The position numbers and the translations under genes were made by a program. A stretch of 64,000 nt of DNA from Leguminivora glycinivorella (lineage: Eukaryota > Arthropoda > Insecta > Lepidoptera > Tortricidae): positions 9,872,585 to 9,936,584 of the forward strand of contig NC_062978.1 of NCBI RefSeq assembly GCF_023078275.1. The letters are read 5' to 3'. Of the stretch, positions 43,611 to 54,659 are shown piece after piece; the first letter of the stretch is position 1; every line of letters begins with the position of its first letter. The notes below the pieces were generated by a model. That model made no database searches, had not been told where the DNA came from, and saw nothing but the letters and a program-made list of their open reading frames with translations.

Positions 43611-43823
43611 AGGTACTGTGGGGCAAATCTCGTCTGGGGGCAATTGTAACTAATCCATTTTTTCCATTATTACACTATGATGTTGAGTTCTACATGTATC
43701 CACTGAACACGCCTACCATATATAACCGGTGGACACTCTATTTTATAATGCAAACATTGTAAAACATGGAAAAAATTAACCAGTTACATTTGCCCCCCAG
43801 TCGAGATTTGCCCCGCTGTACCT
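43611..43823. mobile_element. Foldback MITE (AGGTACTGTGGGGCAAATCT ends)
   Basis: AGGTACTGTGGGGCAAATCT at 43611 and its inverse (AGATTTGCCCCGCTGTACCT) ending at 43823. Similarity continues to about 55 bp per arm (GGGGGCAATTGTAACT). Flanked by TA. Confidence 0.78.
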
Positions 43824-43961
43824 TATGCAACTTGAAATAGCATAATTATTTATGTTATAAAGAATTTCTGCCATCATCTGTCATTTATTTCTAATGAGAA
43901 ATAAATGACAGATAAAACTCACACCGACACATTTCAAATACATACTTACTTATACTTTTCC

Positions 43962-44175
43962 GACCGGTCTGGCGTAGTTGGTAGTGACCCTGCCTGCTAA
44001 GCCGCGGTCCCGGGTTCGAATCCCGGTAAGGGCATTTATTTGTTCCTAAGTCATGGATGTTTTCTATGTATATAAGTATGTATATCGTCGCCTAGTACCC
44101 ATAGCAGGTACAAGCTTTGCTTAGTTTGGGGCTAGGTTGATCTGTGTTAGGTGTCCCTCAATATTTATTTATTTA
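43962..44175 (+). mobile_element. tRNA-derived SINE, copy 1
   Basis: A box TGGCGTAGTTGG (43970-43981) and B box GGTTCGAATCC (44013-44023), then 'cggtaagggcatttatttgt', 'catggatgttttctatgt' and an (ATTT)n tail. The would-be acceptor ends do not pair, so it is a SINE, not a tRNA gene. Confidence 0.82.
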
Positions 44176-44179
44176 CATT

Positions 44180-44880
<701 letters not shown>

Positions 44881-45213
44881 GTGGTTAGGTTATTACGTAC
44901 ATCATGTGATGTATCAAGTGATAAGAACACATGTATAGTTTAAAATCAGATTGTCTTATTAGAAACTTGGTCTAATTCATTGTTCCCTAGATTTAAGAGA
45001 AAATCAGTTAATCTAAGCAATTATAGACCGGACCAAGAGTTAGAAGGCAGATTCAATCACTCACACGCGTGCACTTAATTAGCTAAAACAATAGGTTCTT
45101 ACCTTTTTATTTTTCCGAGACGAGTATTCGTAATGAAATTCCCATATCTTTCGAGGAAGCTCTGTCAGACACATGCATATGCCGCCGGACGAACAGGTAG
45201 GAAGATTACAGCC

Positions 45214-45325
45214 TCCGCCACACATAAAGCGTTTTGATAGCGTAGCATCAGCGGAGCGTTAGCGGAGCGCAATGATAATGGTGCGCCGGACGAACGCTGG
45301 CGTTCCGCTCGCAATCCGACCGACA
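45214..45325 (+). mobile_element. Half copy of the AGCGTTAGCGGAG foldback MITE
   Basis: 'ccacacataaagcgttttga', 'tagcgtagcatcagcggagc', 'gcgcaatgataatggtgcgc' and 'ggacgaacgctggcgttccg' equal the inverse of the right half of 46126-46352. Confidence 0.65.
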
Positions 45326-45340
45326 TTACGGCACAATGAC

Positions 45341-45594
45341 GACCGGTCTGGCGCAGTCGGTAGTGACCCTGCCTGCTACGCCGCGGTCCCGGGTTCGAAT
45401 CCCGGTAAGGGCATTTATTTGTGTGATGAGCACAGATATTTGTTCTTGAGTCATGGATGTTTTCTATGTATATAAGTATTTATATATATTATATATATCG
45501 TTGTCTGAGTACCCATAACACAAGCCTTCTTGAGCTTACCGTGGGGCTCAGTCAATCTGTGTAAGAATGTCCTATAATATTTATATTTTATTTA
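45341..45594 (+). mobile_element. tRNA-derived SINE, copy 2 (longer body subtype)
   Basis: Same head (GACCGGTCTGGCGCAGTCGG, GGTTCGAATCC). The body adds 'gtgtgatgagcacagatatt' and ends with 'ttcttgagcttaccgtgggg' and 'gtgtaagaatgtcct' instead of the 'ttagtttggggctag' of copy 1. Inserted right after a half MITE. Confidence 0.82.
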
Positions 45595-45882
45595 ACTTCT
45601 TTTGGCATGACCCTCGTAGTATACCTACTACCTACGTCAAAATCTGTGACAGTTAACATCACATAACTAAAGTGTACGGTATCTATTTGTATTGTAAATA
45701 AACTGAAATCCAAGGATGTAGGTATTTTTCAAGTTGTTTCTGACTCCATTGTGGAGGTAGTTAATTGGCTGTGCGCAGGATAAAGGCAGTGACGTTGTCC
45801 TTTTGTATGACGTAACCTCGCAACGGGTTTCGTCCTCATTGAAATACAAATTCAACTAAATGTTCTAAAAGAATTCTGAAGT

Positions 45883-46011
45883 AGGGTAAACTCGCCTCAT
45901 TCGGTGACACGCCTAATTCGGTGATACAAGCTTTGAAGCACTATTCCGAAAGACGGTTTTTGGTTGTTTCATCGAATTAGGCGTGTCACCCGAATGAGCC
46001 GAGTTTACCCT
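45883..46011. mobile_element. MITE with about 42-bp inverted repeats (AGGGTAAACTCGCCTCATTC)
   Basis: AGGGTAAACTCG.CTCATTCG.GTGACACGCCTAATTCG on both ends, inverted. The direct repeat AAGT sits on each side (45879-45882, 46012-46015). 129 bp. Confidence 0.82.
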
Positions 46012-46125
46012 AAGTAGGTAGTTTGACAATATTAATAAGTTTATTTCAGAATTCTGCTGCTGTTCAACACTACTACAACACACAAAGTTACTAACTTAAG
46101 GAACTAACGGACACTTAAAGCTCGG

Positions 46126-46352
46126 CCACACATGCGCGTTTTGAGAGCGTAGGCGTAGCGTTAGTGGAGCGCAATGATAGCGGTGCGCCGGATGAACGCT
46201 GGCGTTGCGCCCAGCGGACGCCGGCGGGAACTAACGAGCGCGGATTGCGAGCGGAACGCCAGCGTTCGTCCGGCTCACCGCTATCATTGCGCTCCGCTAA
46301 CGCTCCGCTAACGCTCCGCTAACGCTACGCTATCAAAACGCTTTATGTGTGG
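46126..46352. mobile_element. GC-rich foldback MITE with internal 11-bp tandem
   Basis: The arms of about 85 bp (from CCACACATGCGCGTTTTGAG and, inverted, CCACACATAAAGCGTTTTGA) share GAGCGCAATGATAGCGGTG and GAACGCTGGCGTT. The right arm has CGCTAACGCTC repeated three times. Confidence 0.78.
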
Positions 46353-46514
46353 CGCTTTATGTGTAGATACAATACAAATCAGAGTTTTTAAGCCAAACTT
46401 TCAAACGGTATTTATAAATCACCTTAGATTTAAAATTACCGTTATAATTATACTCGTACATATTCAATGGATTTACCTATAATCAGAAACTGAAGCTGTA
46501 GGTAGTTGGGTTTT

Positions 46515-46651
46515 CTTTAAGTGCGTTTTCACATTATCCGATATCGGATGTAGGACCGATATCCCATAAATGACAGGCGCCATTTTTGATTTTTTCCATT
46601 GAAATCCTTCCGACATCCGATATCGGATCGGATATATGAAAACGGACTAAG
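46515..46651. mobile_element. PIF/Harbinger-like MITE with CCGATATCGG palindromes
   Basis: GTGCGTTTTCACATTATCCG at left and, inverted, GTCCGTTTTCATATATCCGA at right. Each arm holds CCGATATCGGATGT. TAA on both sides. Confidence 0.68.
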
Positions 46652-46814
46652 ACTAAGGTAGTTCAATTTTATTTTTACTTCAAATAATACAATAGTATCA
46701 GCATCAAACTAAGCGACTTATTCATTGATTCAATGTCCGGTTCAATCACAAAGTCAAGCCGCCCCTGCCCACTGCCCAAACTGGCTCGTTCCAAAGTATA
46801 AAGAAAAACAAGGG

Positions 46815-47140
46815 TTCGCAATCATAGATAGTAGAATCCCCTAGATGATGGGTATGTGACGTCATCTAGGCACCATTCTTCCATTACGGCGATATATATT
46901 TCATTAACAATTATTTGAATTTTAAATTTTCAATTTAATTTGTATTTTATAGTTTTAAAAATGTATATAAAGCTTTGTCTGAATTAAACGAATACCTACC
47001 TAAAATGACTGATACTACTATATGACTGATAGCCAAAAATTCATACAATCTTCATAAAGTTGGAGAGAAAAAGCGGTACCACGGTACTGATTGACGATCA
47101 AGTAGAGTAGCTATATCTATCCTTTTCAGTATATGCTGTC
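46815..47140 (+). repeat. Interspersed repeat, inverse partner of 60895-61115
   Basis: 'ctagatgatgggtatgtgac', 'gagagaaaaagcggtaccac' and 'gatatagctactc'-type words appear in inverse order at 60.9-61.1 kb. Confidence 0.5.
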
Positions 47141-47761
47141 TCATGGGGGTGTACAGGATGACACAAGTTTATTCAGTTTTCTTTTTTAATTATTTACTGA
47201 TCGGCGATTAATCCTAGTCACATCTGAGGAAAAGTGACGATCGACTCTAAGATGGAGCTCACCGATTCACTATAGCCTATTCACTCTTGCTCTCTGTAGA
47301 TTCTGGTTAAAATCTTCCATCCATATTTTTTTCTACGTGTATGTTCGCAATCGTCTCATTGGAAACCAAAACACGCGCCCGCTTTGCAAAGAAAACATCG
47401 AAGCCCTTTGATATAGGGAACAGCGATTTTTTAATGCATATCTTGAACAGAATTATTGATAACTAACCAGACTTTCGTATAATAGATTTACCCTTTGGCT
47501 TTTTCTTGAATGTATGATTTTACGTTAATGGACTTGTGTCTCTTGGTAAAAGGTTTTATTTTTATGAAAATGTTTTGTTCACGCTTATTGAGGATATTAC
47601 CGACATATATTTTCATTTTCTGTCTATTTTGTGTCTGAATTACACTGGCAGTTAATATACATATGTACATAATTATGCATAATTGTTTTAAAACTACAAT
47701 AAAATTACTAAATTATCGGTCGATTACGTATTATTAATATTTTAATAGAAACATTGCGGAC

Positions 47762-48020
47762 TACCGGTCAGTCTCAGTCGGTACTGACCCTACCTGCTAA
47801 GCTGCAGTTCTGGGTTCGAATCCCGGTATAGCATTTATTTGTGTGGTGAGCACAGATTTCCTGAGTCATGGGTGTTTTCTATGTATATAAGTATGTATTT
47901 ATCTATTTAAGTATGTATATCGTCGCTTAATAGCACCCATCGTACAAGCTTTGCTTAGTTTGGGGCTAAATTGATCTGTGTAAGATGTCCCCAATATTTA
48001 TTTATTATTTATTTATTTAT
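47762..48020 (+). mobile_element. tRNA-derived SINE, copy 3
   Basis: Decayed head (CTACCGGTCAGTCTCAGTCG), intact GGTTCGAATCCCGGTA, body of the copy 1 subtype and an (ATTT)n tail. Confidence 0.78.
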
Positions 48021-48121
48021 GTGTGTAGCCCAGCCGACTACGTTAGCGAAAACTGCCTACGCGAGCTAGGTAGCGCGTATAAGGTACGCGCTACGCGTTC
48101 GTAGGCTTCGTCCTCTTCGTA

Positions 48122-48279
48122 GCAGGGTACGTAGCCGAATGGCACAAACGCTCACGAAACGAAACGCTCGTAGATATCTATCTCTATCACTCTTGCATAT
48201 TGGCGCGATAGAGCCAGACTACCTTTCGCGACGTTTCGTTTTCGTTTCGCGTCACAGAAATGCCATTCGGCTACGGCAC
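48122..48279. mobile_element. MITE with TAGCCGAATGGCA ends, copy 2
   Basis: GTAGCCGAATGGCACAAACG at the left, ATGCCATTCGGCTACGGC at the right, interior as in copy 1 (GCTCACGAAACGAAACGCTC, AGATATCTATCTCTATC). Confidence 0.78.
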
Positions 48280-48709
48280 AGATACGAAACTGCAAACTGT
48301 AACGAAAAGCGCCTGCTTACAGAGAAGCCTCCGCTGACAGATAGTTCGCATAGAATTTAGATTTTAGAAGATCATACACAGAGAAATTTGCATTGTGAAT
48401 TTAACAAGTTCGTCTTGTCGCGGGTTTATCCGTTTGAAACAAAAGTATTTTAGTAAACGGAATAAATCACAATATGATAATACAAGTCGAATTTGTTTGA
48501 ACAACAAGGTCAAACTTGTTAAAAGATATTTGATTGAATCAGCCAAACATATTTTTAAAACAATATGTGTCATGTTGCTTTTATAAAATCGACTTGTTGA
48601 TTAAGCTATATTGTTGATTCAAATGAAGAGTAGGTAACTTGAAGAATGTACTAGTTACACTTAACAAAATCAGATTTGTTTGAGCCAAAGAGCACGCCGG
48701 CGCTATTTT

Positions 48710-49607
48710 TAACCGCCGCCTCAAATCTCTCAAGGAAGGTGGTTCTCAATTCGTCTGTATGTTTTTTTGTTGTTTTTTTTTAATGTTTGTTCCACGATAT
48801 CTCCGTCGTTACTGGACCGATTTTGAAAATTATTTTTTACAACATACAGATTGGTCCCATTTTTCTCAGAACCCAGTTCTGATGATGGGAACCTGGAGAA
48901 ATCGATGGAGCTCCTCAAATCTGAAAAACAAATATGGTGATTTATGTGTTTTTAAAGGAACAGCATGCATTTACGTACGGAACAGTGACATTTGGTGCAG
49001 TGGAACTGCTGATGATGGTCAGAACGGAATTTCTCAAATCTGAAGGGCACACTTATAGTGACTTTGGTATTTTTATAAGAACAGCATGCACTTACGTCCA
49101 GAACAGTGACATTTGGTGCAGTGGCACTGCTGATGAAGATCAGAACGGAACTCCTCAAATCTGAACGGCACACTTCTAGTGACTTTGGTATTTTTATAAA
49201 AACATCATGCACTTACGTCCAGAACAGTGACATTTGGTGCAGTGGAACTGCTGATGAAGATCAGAATGGAACTCCTTAAATCTGAACGGCACACTTATAG
49301 TGACTTTGGTATTTTTATAAGAACAGCATGCATTTAAGTTCAGAACAGTGACATTTATTTGTTATGAGATGTGTTATGTTTGTTTAGCATATTGAGTTTT
49401 CAAGTCAAATTTTGTCAAGCTTCGATTTCTTATAATCGGATTCATGAGGAATTGAGGAAAGTCCTCAAACCTTAACGGTATACATATATTCATTTGTGCT
49501 GCCATCAAACAATTAAAACATTAAAAGTAGTTTTAAAAAATATCTACATATTTCTACATAATACAACATTCGCAAGTAGCTTTCACCAGAACCCCAAAGG
49601 CAGCGAA
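48710..49607 (+). mobile_element. 'AACCGACTTC'-family element, second complete copy, shorter array
   Basis: Same order as 41289-42670: AACCGCCGCCTC, poly-T, 'atatctccgtcgttactgga', about four 121-bp units (48.95-49.35 kb), then 'caagtagctttcaccagaac'. Confidence 0.75.
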
Positions 49608-49619
49608 TTTAAGAAAAAA

Positions 49620-50360
49620 AATAAAAACCATAAAACTTATTGAAGGAACATGTAAACTGGTTGTTTTTTCTCTCAGTGTAGCTCTGAAAACGCGTTTAAC
49701 ATTACATGTTAGTGAAGTTTTTTGTGTAACCTATTAAGAACCTAATTTGACGTATGTAGGTACTTACCTTAACGTTAGAACTGCGCCGAGAAAATATGCG
49801 CTAACCCATTGAATAAGAAATTGCATTTCATAAAACCCTCTCTAATCCGATCCGAACCGTGAAAAGTTTAACTCGGAAACTTCGGCCGTTTTTCACAGAA
49901 ACGTACTCCTCGTTTCGATTTCCGAATTTCTTGTCCTTCATTCATTAGCAAGTTCAATCAGAGGGCCGCAGGCTGCGGTTATTTATTACCTCACATCGGC
50001 CCACACAATTACGGGAGAAGGAAAAACTTTGCCCATTACTGGCCCTCCCGAGTTTCATACAAAAAAGGGAATGCAATGTATAGGTGTAATGGATTCTGGG
50101 CTTCGGCTCCGATTCCGTTCAGATATGGATTGTGTTAAGTGAACAAACGAGAATATCTCTTACGGGAATAGAAATGATACAATTATAAGGTATAAACAAT
50201 CTTATTTATTTGTAATGCGATTCTTTGTTTTTTGTACTTATTTTGTTTTATTTATAAATATTCAAATTATAGCATACCTACCCTATTACATGAAATAAAT
50301 AAATACTTAGTGTAAGTTATATTCAGGATGTTGGATCTAATTAAGAGATTTAATGGCCTT
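49620..50360. other. No feature recognised
   Basis: Mixed-composition DNA without repeat ends or exon-like frames. Confidence 0.4.
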
Positions 50361-50364
50361 TTTT

Positions 50365-51087
50365 AGGGTTCCGTAGTCAACTAGGAACCCTTATAGTTTC
50401 GCCATGTCTGTCGGTCCGTCCGCGGACAATCTCAGTGACCGTTAGCACTAGAAAGCTGAAATTTGGTACCAATATGTAGAGGTACTTATATCAATCACGC
50501 CGACAAAGTGGTAAAATAAAAAGTGTAATAAAATGTTTTGTTAGGGTACAACCCCTAGATGTCCAGTAGGGATTGATTTTTTTTTTCATTCCAACCCCAA
50601 CGTGTGAAATATTACACTGAAATAAACTTTCACGATTATTACTTACTTAATCGCGTATGACTACATATTAAATTGACCTCCAACGTTTCAGGGATAGCGT
50701 TGTCCCCGTGGTCTCGGAGAAGACTGGCTTGAAATTACATCAACACCTCCTGACAGCCTCGCGAGTTTTTCGAACTACCCGCACTTGGTTTTGATTATCA
50801 ATTTGAACTGTTTGCGCACTAGGGATGTGTCTAGGTGTGTTAAAAATAATTATGTGTGATATATTGTTGGATAGGTATTTAAAAATGAATAGGGGTTTAC
50901 TAAAATCGTGTTTGATAAAATTAATATTTTCGGAAATAATCGCTTCTAAACAGAAGTAGAACTTCATTAAAGATTTTCTAGGAAAATTATTTTCATCTTG
51001 ATAGGTTGAACAGTTTTTGAAAAAAATACGGGAAATTACGGAACCCGACACTGAGCGTGGCCCGACACGCTCTTGGCCGGTTTTTTA
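50365..51087 (+). mobile_element. AGGGTTCCGTA repeat with 3' hairpin and T-run, type 2, copy 1
   Basis: Starts AGGGTTCCGTAGTCAACTAG (itself an inverted pair with GGAACCC), has 'cgccatgtctgtcggtccg' and ends with the hairpin GAGCGTGGCCCGACACGCTC (51053-51072), then TTGGCCGG and six T. Confidence 0.7.
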
Positions 51088-51197
51088 ATTTTCATCCGTA
51101 TCCGGTAGAGAGTAGACAACCGAAAAAAATCAAACAAATAAATCAAATATTTTTTTTTATATTTTTAAGCGATGAAGGCCATTAGTGGCGAATCCGG

Positions 51198-51325
51198 GTA
51201 GTCGAATGCCATTTCTGCGACGAGAAACGAAATCGAAACGCCGCAAGCCGCAAGCGCGATAGAGATAGATAGCTACGAAAGATATATTATCGTGAGCGTT
51301 TTGTGAGTGTGTATTCAGCTACGCA
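51198..51325 (-). repeat. GTAGCCGAATGGC MITE, decayed copy, reverse orientation
   Basis: GTAGTCGAATGCCATTTCTG, then CGAAACG-type words and GATAGAGATAGATAGCTACG, ending ATTCAGCTACGC. Confidence 0.5.
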
Positions 51326-51329
51326 ACAC

Positions 51330-53210
51330 AAGTCTTCAGATTTTGCGATCTTCAGATCGCTTTTTCTTTGGTATCTATTTCAGTTTATAATTTAATTTGT
51401 TTTATTTACGATACTAGTGGCCGTATCATGGTCGTGTTTTGTCACTTGTCGTATCATGCGTCACTTTTGCACTTACATACTTGTTAGAACGTGACAGAGA
51501 TGGTGATAAATGATAGACTGGCGTCCACCTCAGCCCTGCAATTAGTGTAAATAAAAATCTAATAACAATCTATCGCCACAAATCTGTCTGAAAATTCCTC
51601 CTCTCGAACCAAGATGCATCTCACTCCATCCATCAATGCACAAAGTTTCCAAAACCAATTTTTAATAAATTTCAGTTTTCCTTGTCATCGCACTGTCGGC
51701 ACACCTGCGAACTGAATTACGAGATACGTGCCCGGCGCGCGCCTTGTCCGTTAGCTTTGAGGTTAGGGACGATCGTTTGTATACCTATACAAAGTTAAAA
51801 AAAAGTAGTCTTCTTCTTCCCTTTTTTGAATTTCCTAATATTTGGGACCTAGCAGCATTTCAAAGTTGTCTAGAATCAGTTTTTTGCTTCTAAAATTTTA
51901 TTCTCTTCTTACACTTTCGGCGGAGTGGCCGTGGTTGTCAATACTCGTCATATTAGGGGTGGTGGTAAGTTTAATAACAATCTGTAGTACGGGAAGAATC
52001 CCGTACTGGCTCTTCTTGTGCATTTGTGGAGTGGACCATTGAGTGCAGTCTTGACTTTGTCGGTTTATAGCATCGGTGCACGCGCGCCTTAGAAAGATAT
52101 TGTTAATTTTTAACATCGATCAAAAAATAAAAACACACCAAACGGTGTTCGAATATTTATACTGACAATATCCATATCCAGAGAGGAAAATGAGGACTAC
52201 GTTTGTATGAAAACCCAGATTCGTGGCGGTCGTCATCTTTAGTCAATGAAATGGCGTAAGTGCCATATATAGTGTATATAAGTTGGAACATTTTACCTAT
52301 AATGTCTCAAGAATACGGCAAGTACGGCAACGCTGAATTAAAGCCCAACCTTCCTAATTTTTGGTAATACTGCCCCTTGAGGAGCCATTGGCGTCCCAGG
52401 GTTTAAATCCGGTGACATTTATTTGAACAAATTGTTTTGGACCTTATAACGGTTTGCGAATTAACACGGGGCAGTTATTTGGGTCTCTTTATTGCTGAGG
52501 TTGGCCTGTCCTTGTATACAGGGGCGCAATACTTACATACCTAACATACAAAGTTCTTTAGTTCTTATTGCGGAAGTTGCGCAGTACTGTCTTTATCTAA
52601 TGCTATAGTACAATAAAAACGAGGTTATTATGACACTTTTATTTTACTATTCTTTTATTATTTAATTACATAATTATAGTAAAACCTTTAGGTAACACTT
52701 CAGTAACACTATTATAACATTCTTAAGGACCTTTCCAGACACATTTATTAAATTAACAATCAAAATTATAACTAGTCTCTGTCTGGGGCCTAGTCAGTGT
52801 ATTAAATTGTTATACTGCCTGTCTGCGCATAATGATGACAAATGTGACGAAGACCGTACTGCGTGACAAATACCCCTCCCATATTGTTCCCTAGGACTCC
52901 TAAACCATTTCATCTAAAATGATTTAGTGGTAGTGATAAAACGAAGTACATAACAGGCAGATATGTACCCTACTCTTCTTTCTAATTTTGGCATAGGTTT
53001 ATTAATATTCGAGATACAGTTCTAACAATTTCATTCAAATTAAACTGGAACGTGTTAGGTAAGTATATAATATAATTTTACATACGAACAGTCCCTGAAA
53101 TAATCCAAAGCAATGTAAATGCTAAGTAATCCGCAGGAAACTAAGAAACATATTTATAATACAAGGGCCTTAGGCGTCGGTAAAATGGAATATTCACGGC
53201 TGGGCCACCT
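51330..53210. other. No gene recognised
   Basis: AT-rich DNA with minor GC-rich patches (about 51730). A phrase at 52160-52240 ('tatccatatccagagaggaa') resembles one at 4570 and may be a shared decayed repeat. Confidence 0.4.
52395..52440 (+). repeat. Possible decayed SINE head
   Basis: 'gtcccagggtttaaatccgg' followed by 'catttatttg' resembles the B box and following bases of the SINE at 43962. Confidence 0.3.
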
Positions 53211-53214
53211 GTAC

Positions 53215-53425
53215 TTCCTAGCCAACCTCACATTCGCTTACTCTTACTCGTAAGCGTATCGTATCTTTCGCTGTCATTCTCATGAAATGACAATCTTTGA
53301 CGCTAGACGACGGTCGAAACGCAGTCTGGCGATAGAGATAGATAGCTACGATAACGATATTATCGTAAGTTGTTCTGCATTTGGCTACGTACCCTGTAGT
53401 GGCGCGACAGAGCCAGAGTGTGTTT
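53215..53425 (-). repeat. GTAGCCGAATGGC MITE, decayed copy near 53.3 kb
   Basis: GCGATAGAGATAGATAGCTA and ATTTGGCTACGTACCC plus 'gtggcgcgacagagccag' are family words, in disturbed order. Confidence 0.4.
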
Positions 53426-53429
53426 CGAT

Positions 53430-54655
53430 TAGGGTTTCTGCTCGAGAGTCTCGAACTCGAGACTTCTCGAGAATTTCGGCTTCATTCGAGACGAGAAAAA
53501 AATGACAGGTACTCGAGACGTCTCGAGTCCCGAATGTACTATAAAGTACGACCTGAAGTGAAATGCAACTTTTTACCTTCTGCCCGGTCTCATCACGAGG
53601 CGGTGGGGACAGTGTCGAACGGCGGCCATAAATTATAACGAGATAAAGCGATCTAACCTCTCATTCTAACGTAAGCTGGCAGCGACTTTGGCTAGTTTTG
53701 ACAGCCTCATGTTATTTAAAAGCAATTCGTCGTTACGAAAAAGTCAGCGCGTTTATGTATCTTGGGTCATTGATAACCTGCGAAGAGTGCTATGGCTAAC
53801 TTCGACAAGATTTGGAAGAACCGAGGAATCCGACGTCAAAATAAAGTGCGATTATTTCGATCTCTTGTCTTCTCGATAATCTCGATATTTATGTATGGTG
53901 CCGAAACTTGGGCCCTGAAAAGTTTTGATGTGGCTAAGATTGACGCTATTGAGATGTGGTGCTGGCGAAGACTGCTACGAGTATAACTTGAAAAGCTAGA
54001 AGGACTAACAAACATCTCTATTTTGCAAGAACTGAACATCACCACACGGCTCTCCAAAATATGCCAAGAGCGACCCTCAGATTTTTCGGACACATTATGA
54101 GAGCACCAATGCATAATATGGCGAATTAATGGTAAACATTCTTGGGGTGGGGCTCGTAAGAGATGGTCTGACTGTGTGAAGAAATCGTGTGGCGACAGCG
54201 TATACTGTGCAGTCCACATGTCTTATGACCGCGTTCAATGGAGCCACGCTACTTGTGGTCGCGATCCTCGGCATTGAGGAAACGAGGAAGAAGAAGAAGT
54301 TATTTTAAACGTTTAATTTCAATGACATTATGATTTAATACATGACATTTTAATTTACTTAACCCGTGCACAGGCGGGGAAGTTAAAGGATTAGGTATTA
54401 TTTTCAAACCTATAATTGTAGTTTTCTTGTTAAAATTTGATTTATGTTTATTTCAAAGAAGATTTTTATTGCTCTTACGCATTTTTTATAATAGTGTGGT
54501 GCAATAAAAACTACTAATCATATTGTTGTTTATTCTTTTATCAAAATTTTACCATTTGTAAAAAAAGACTCGAGACTCGAGAAGACTCGAGACTTTGGGC
54601 TCGAGATTTCTCGAAACTCGAGACTTCTAATAGGTCGAGAAATCAGAAACCCTAT
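53430..54655. mobile_element. CTCGAG-rich element with AGGGTTTCTG ends, host of an RTE insertion
   Basis: TAGGGTTTCTGCTCGAGAGT at left and, inverted, TAGGGTTTCTGATTTCTCGA at right. Both ends are packed with CTCGAGAC/TCTCGAG words. A LINE remnant fills the middle. No convincing target duplication. Confidence 0.55.
53730..54298 (+). pseudogene. RTE-like reverse transcriptase C-terminus, dead copy
   Basis: With frame changes it reads ...LFRSLVFSIISIFMYGAETW, ALKSFDVAKIDAIEMWCWRR, LLRV, then in other frames ILQELNITTRLSKICQE, RFFGHIMRAPMHNM, GARKRWSDCV and DRVQWSHAT...DPRH, ending in a (GAA)n tail. The string YGAETW...W.WRR and the final R.RW.D pattern is the RTE-type C-terminus. Stops and shifts make it non-functional. 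Confidence 0.72.
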
Positions 54656-54659
54656 GGCC

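Noticed and set aside
43962..44034. Possible tRNA gene
   Set aside because: A and B boxes are good, but the acceptor ends do not pair and a long SINE body follows; the same unit recurs at 45341 and 47762.
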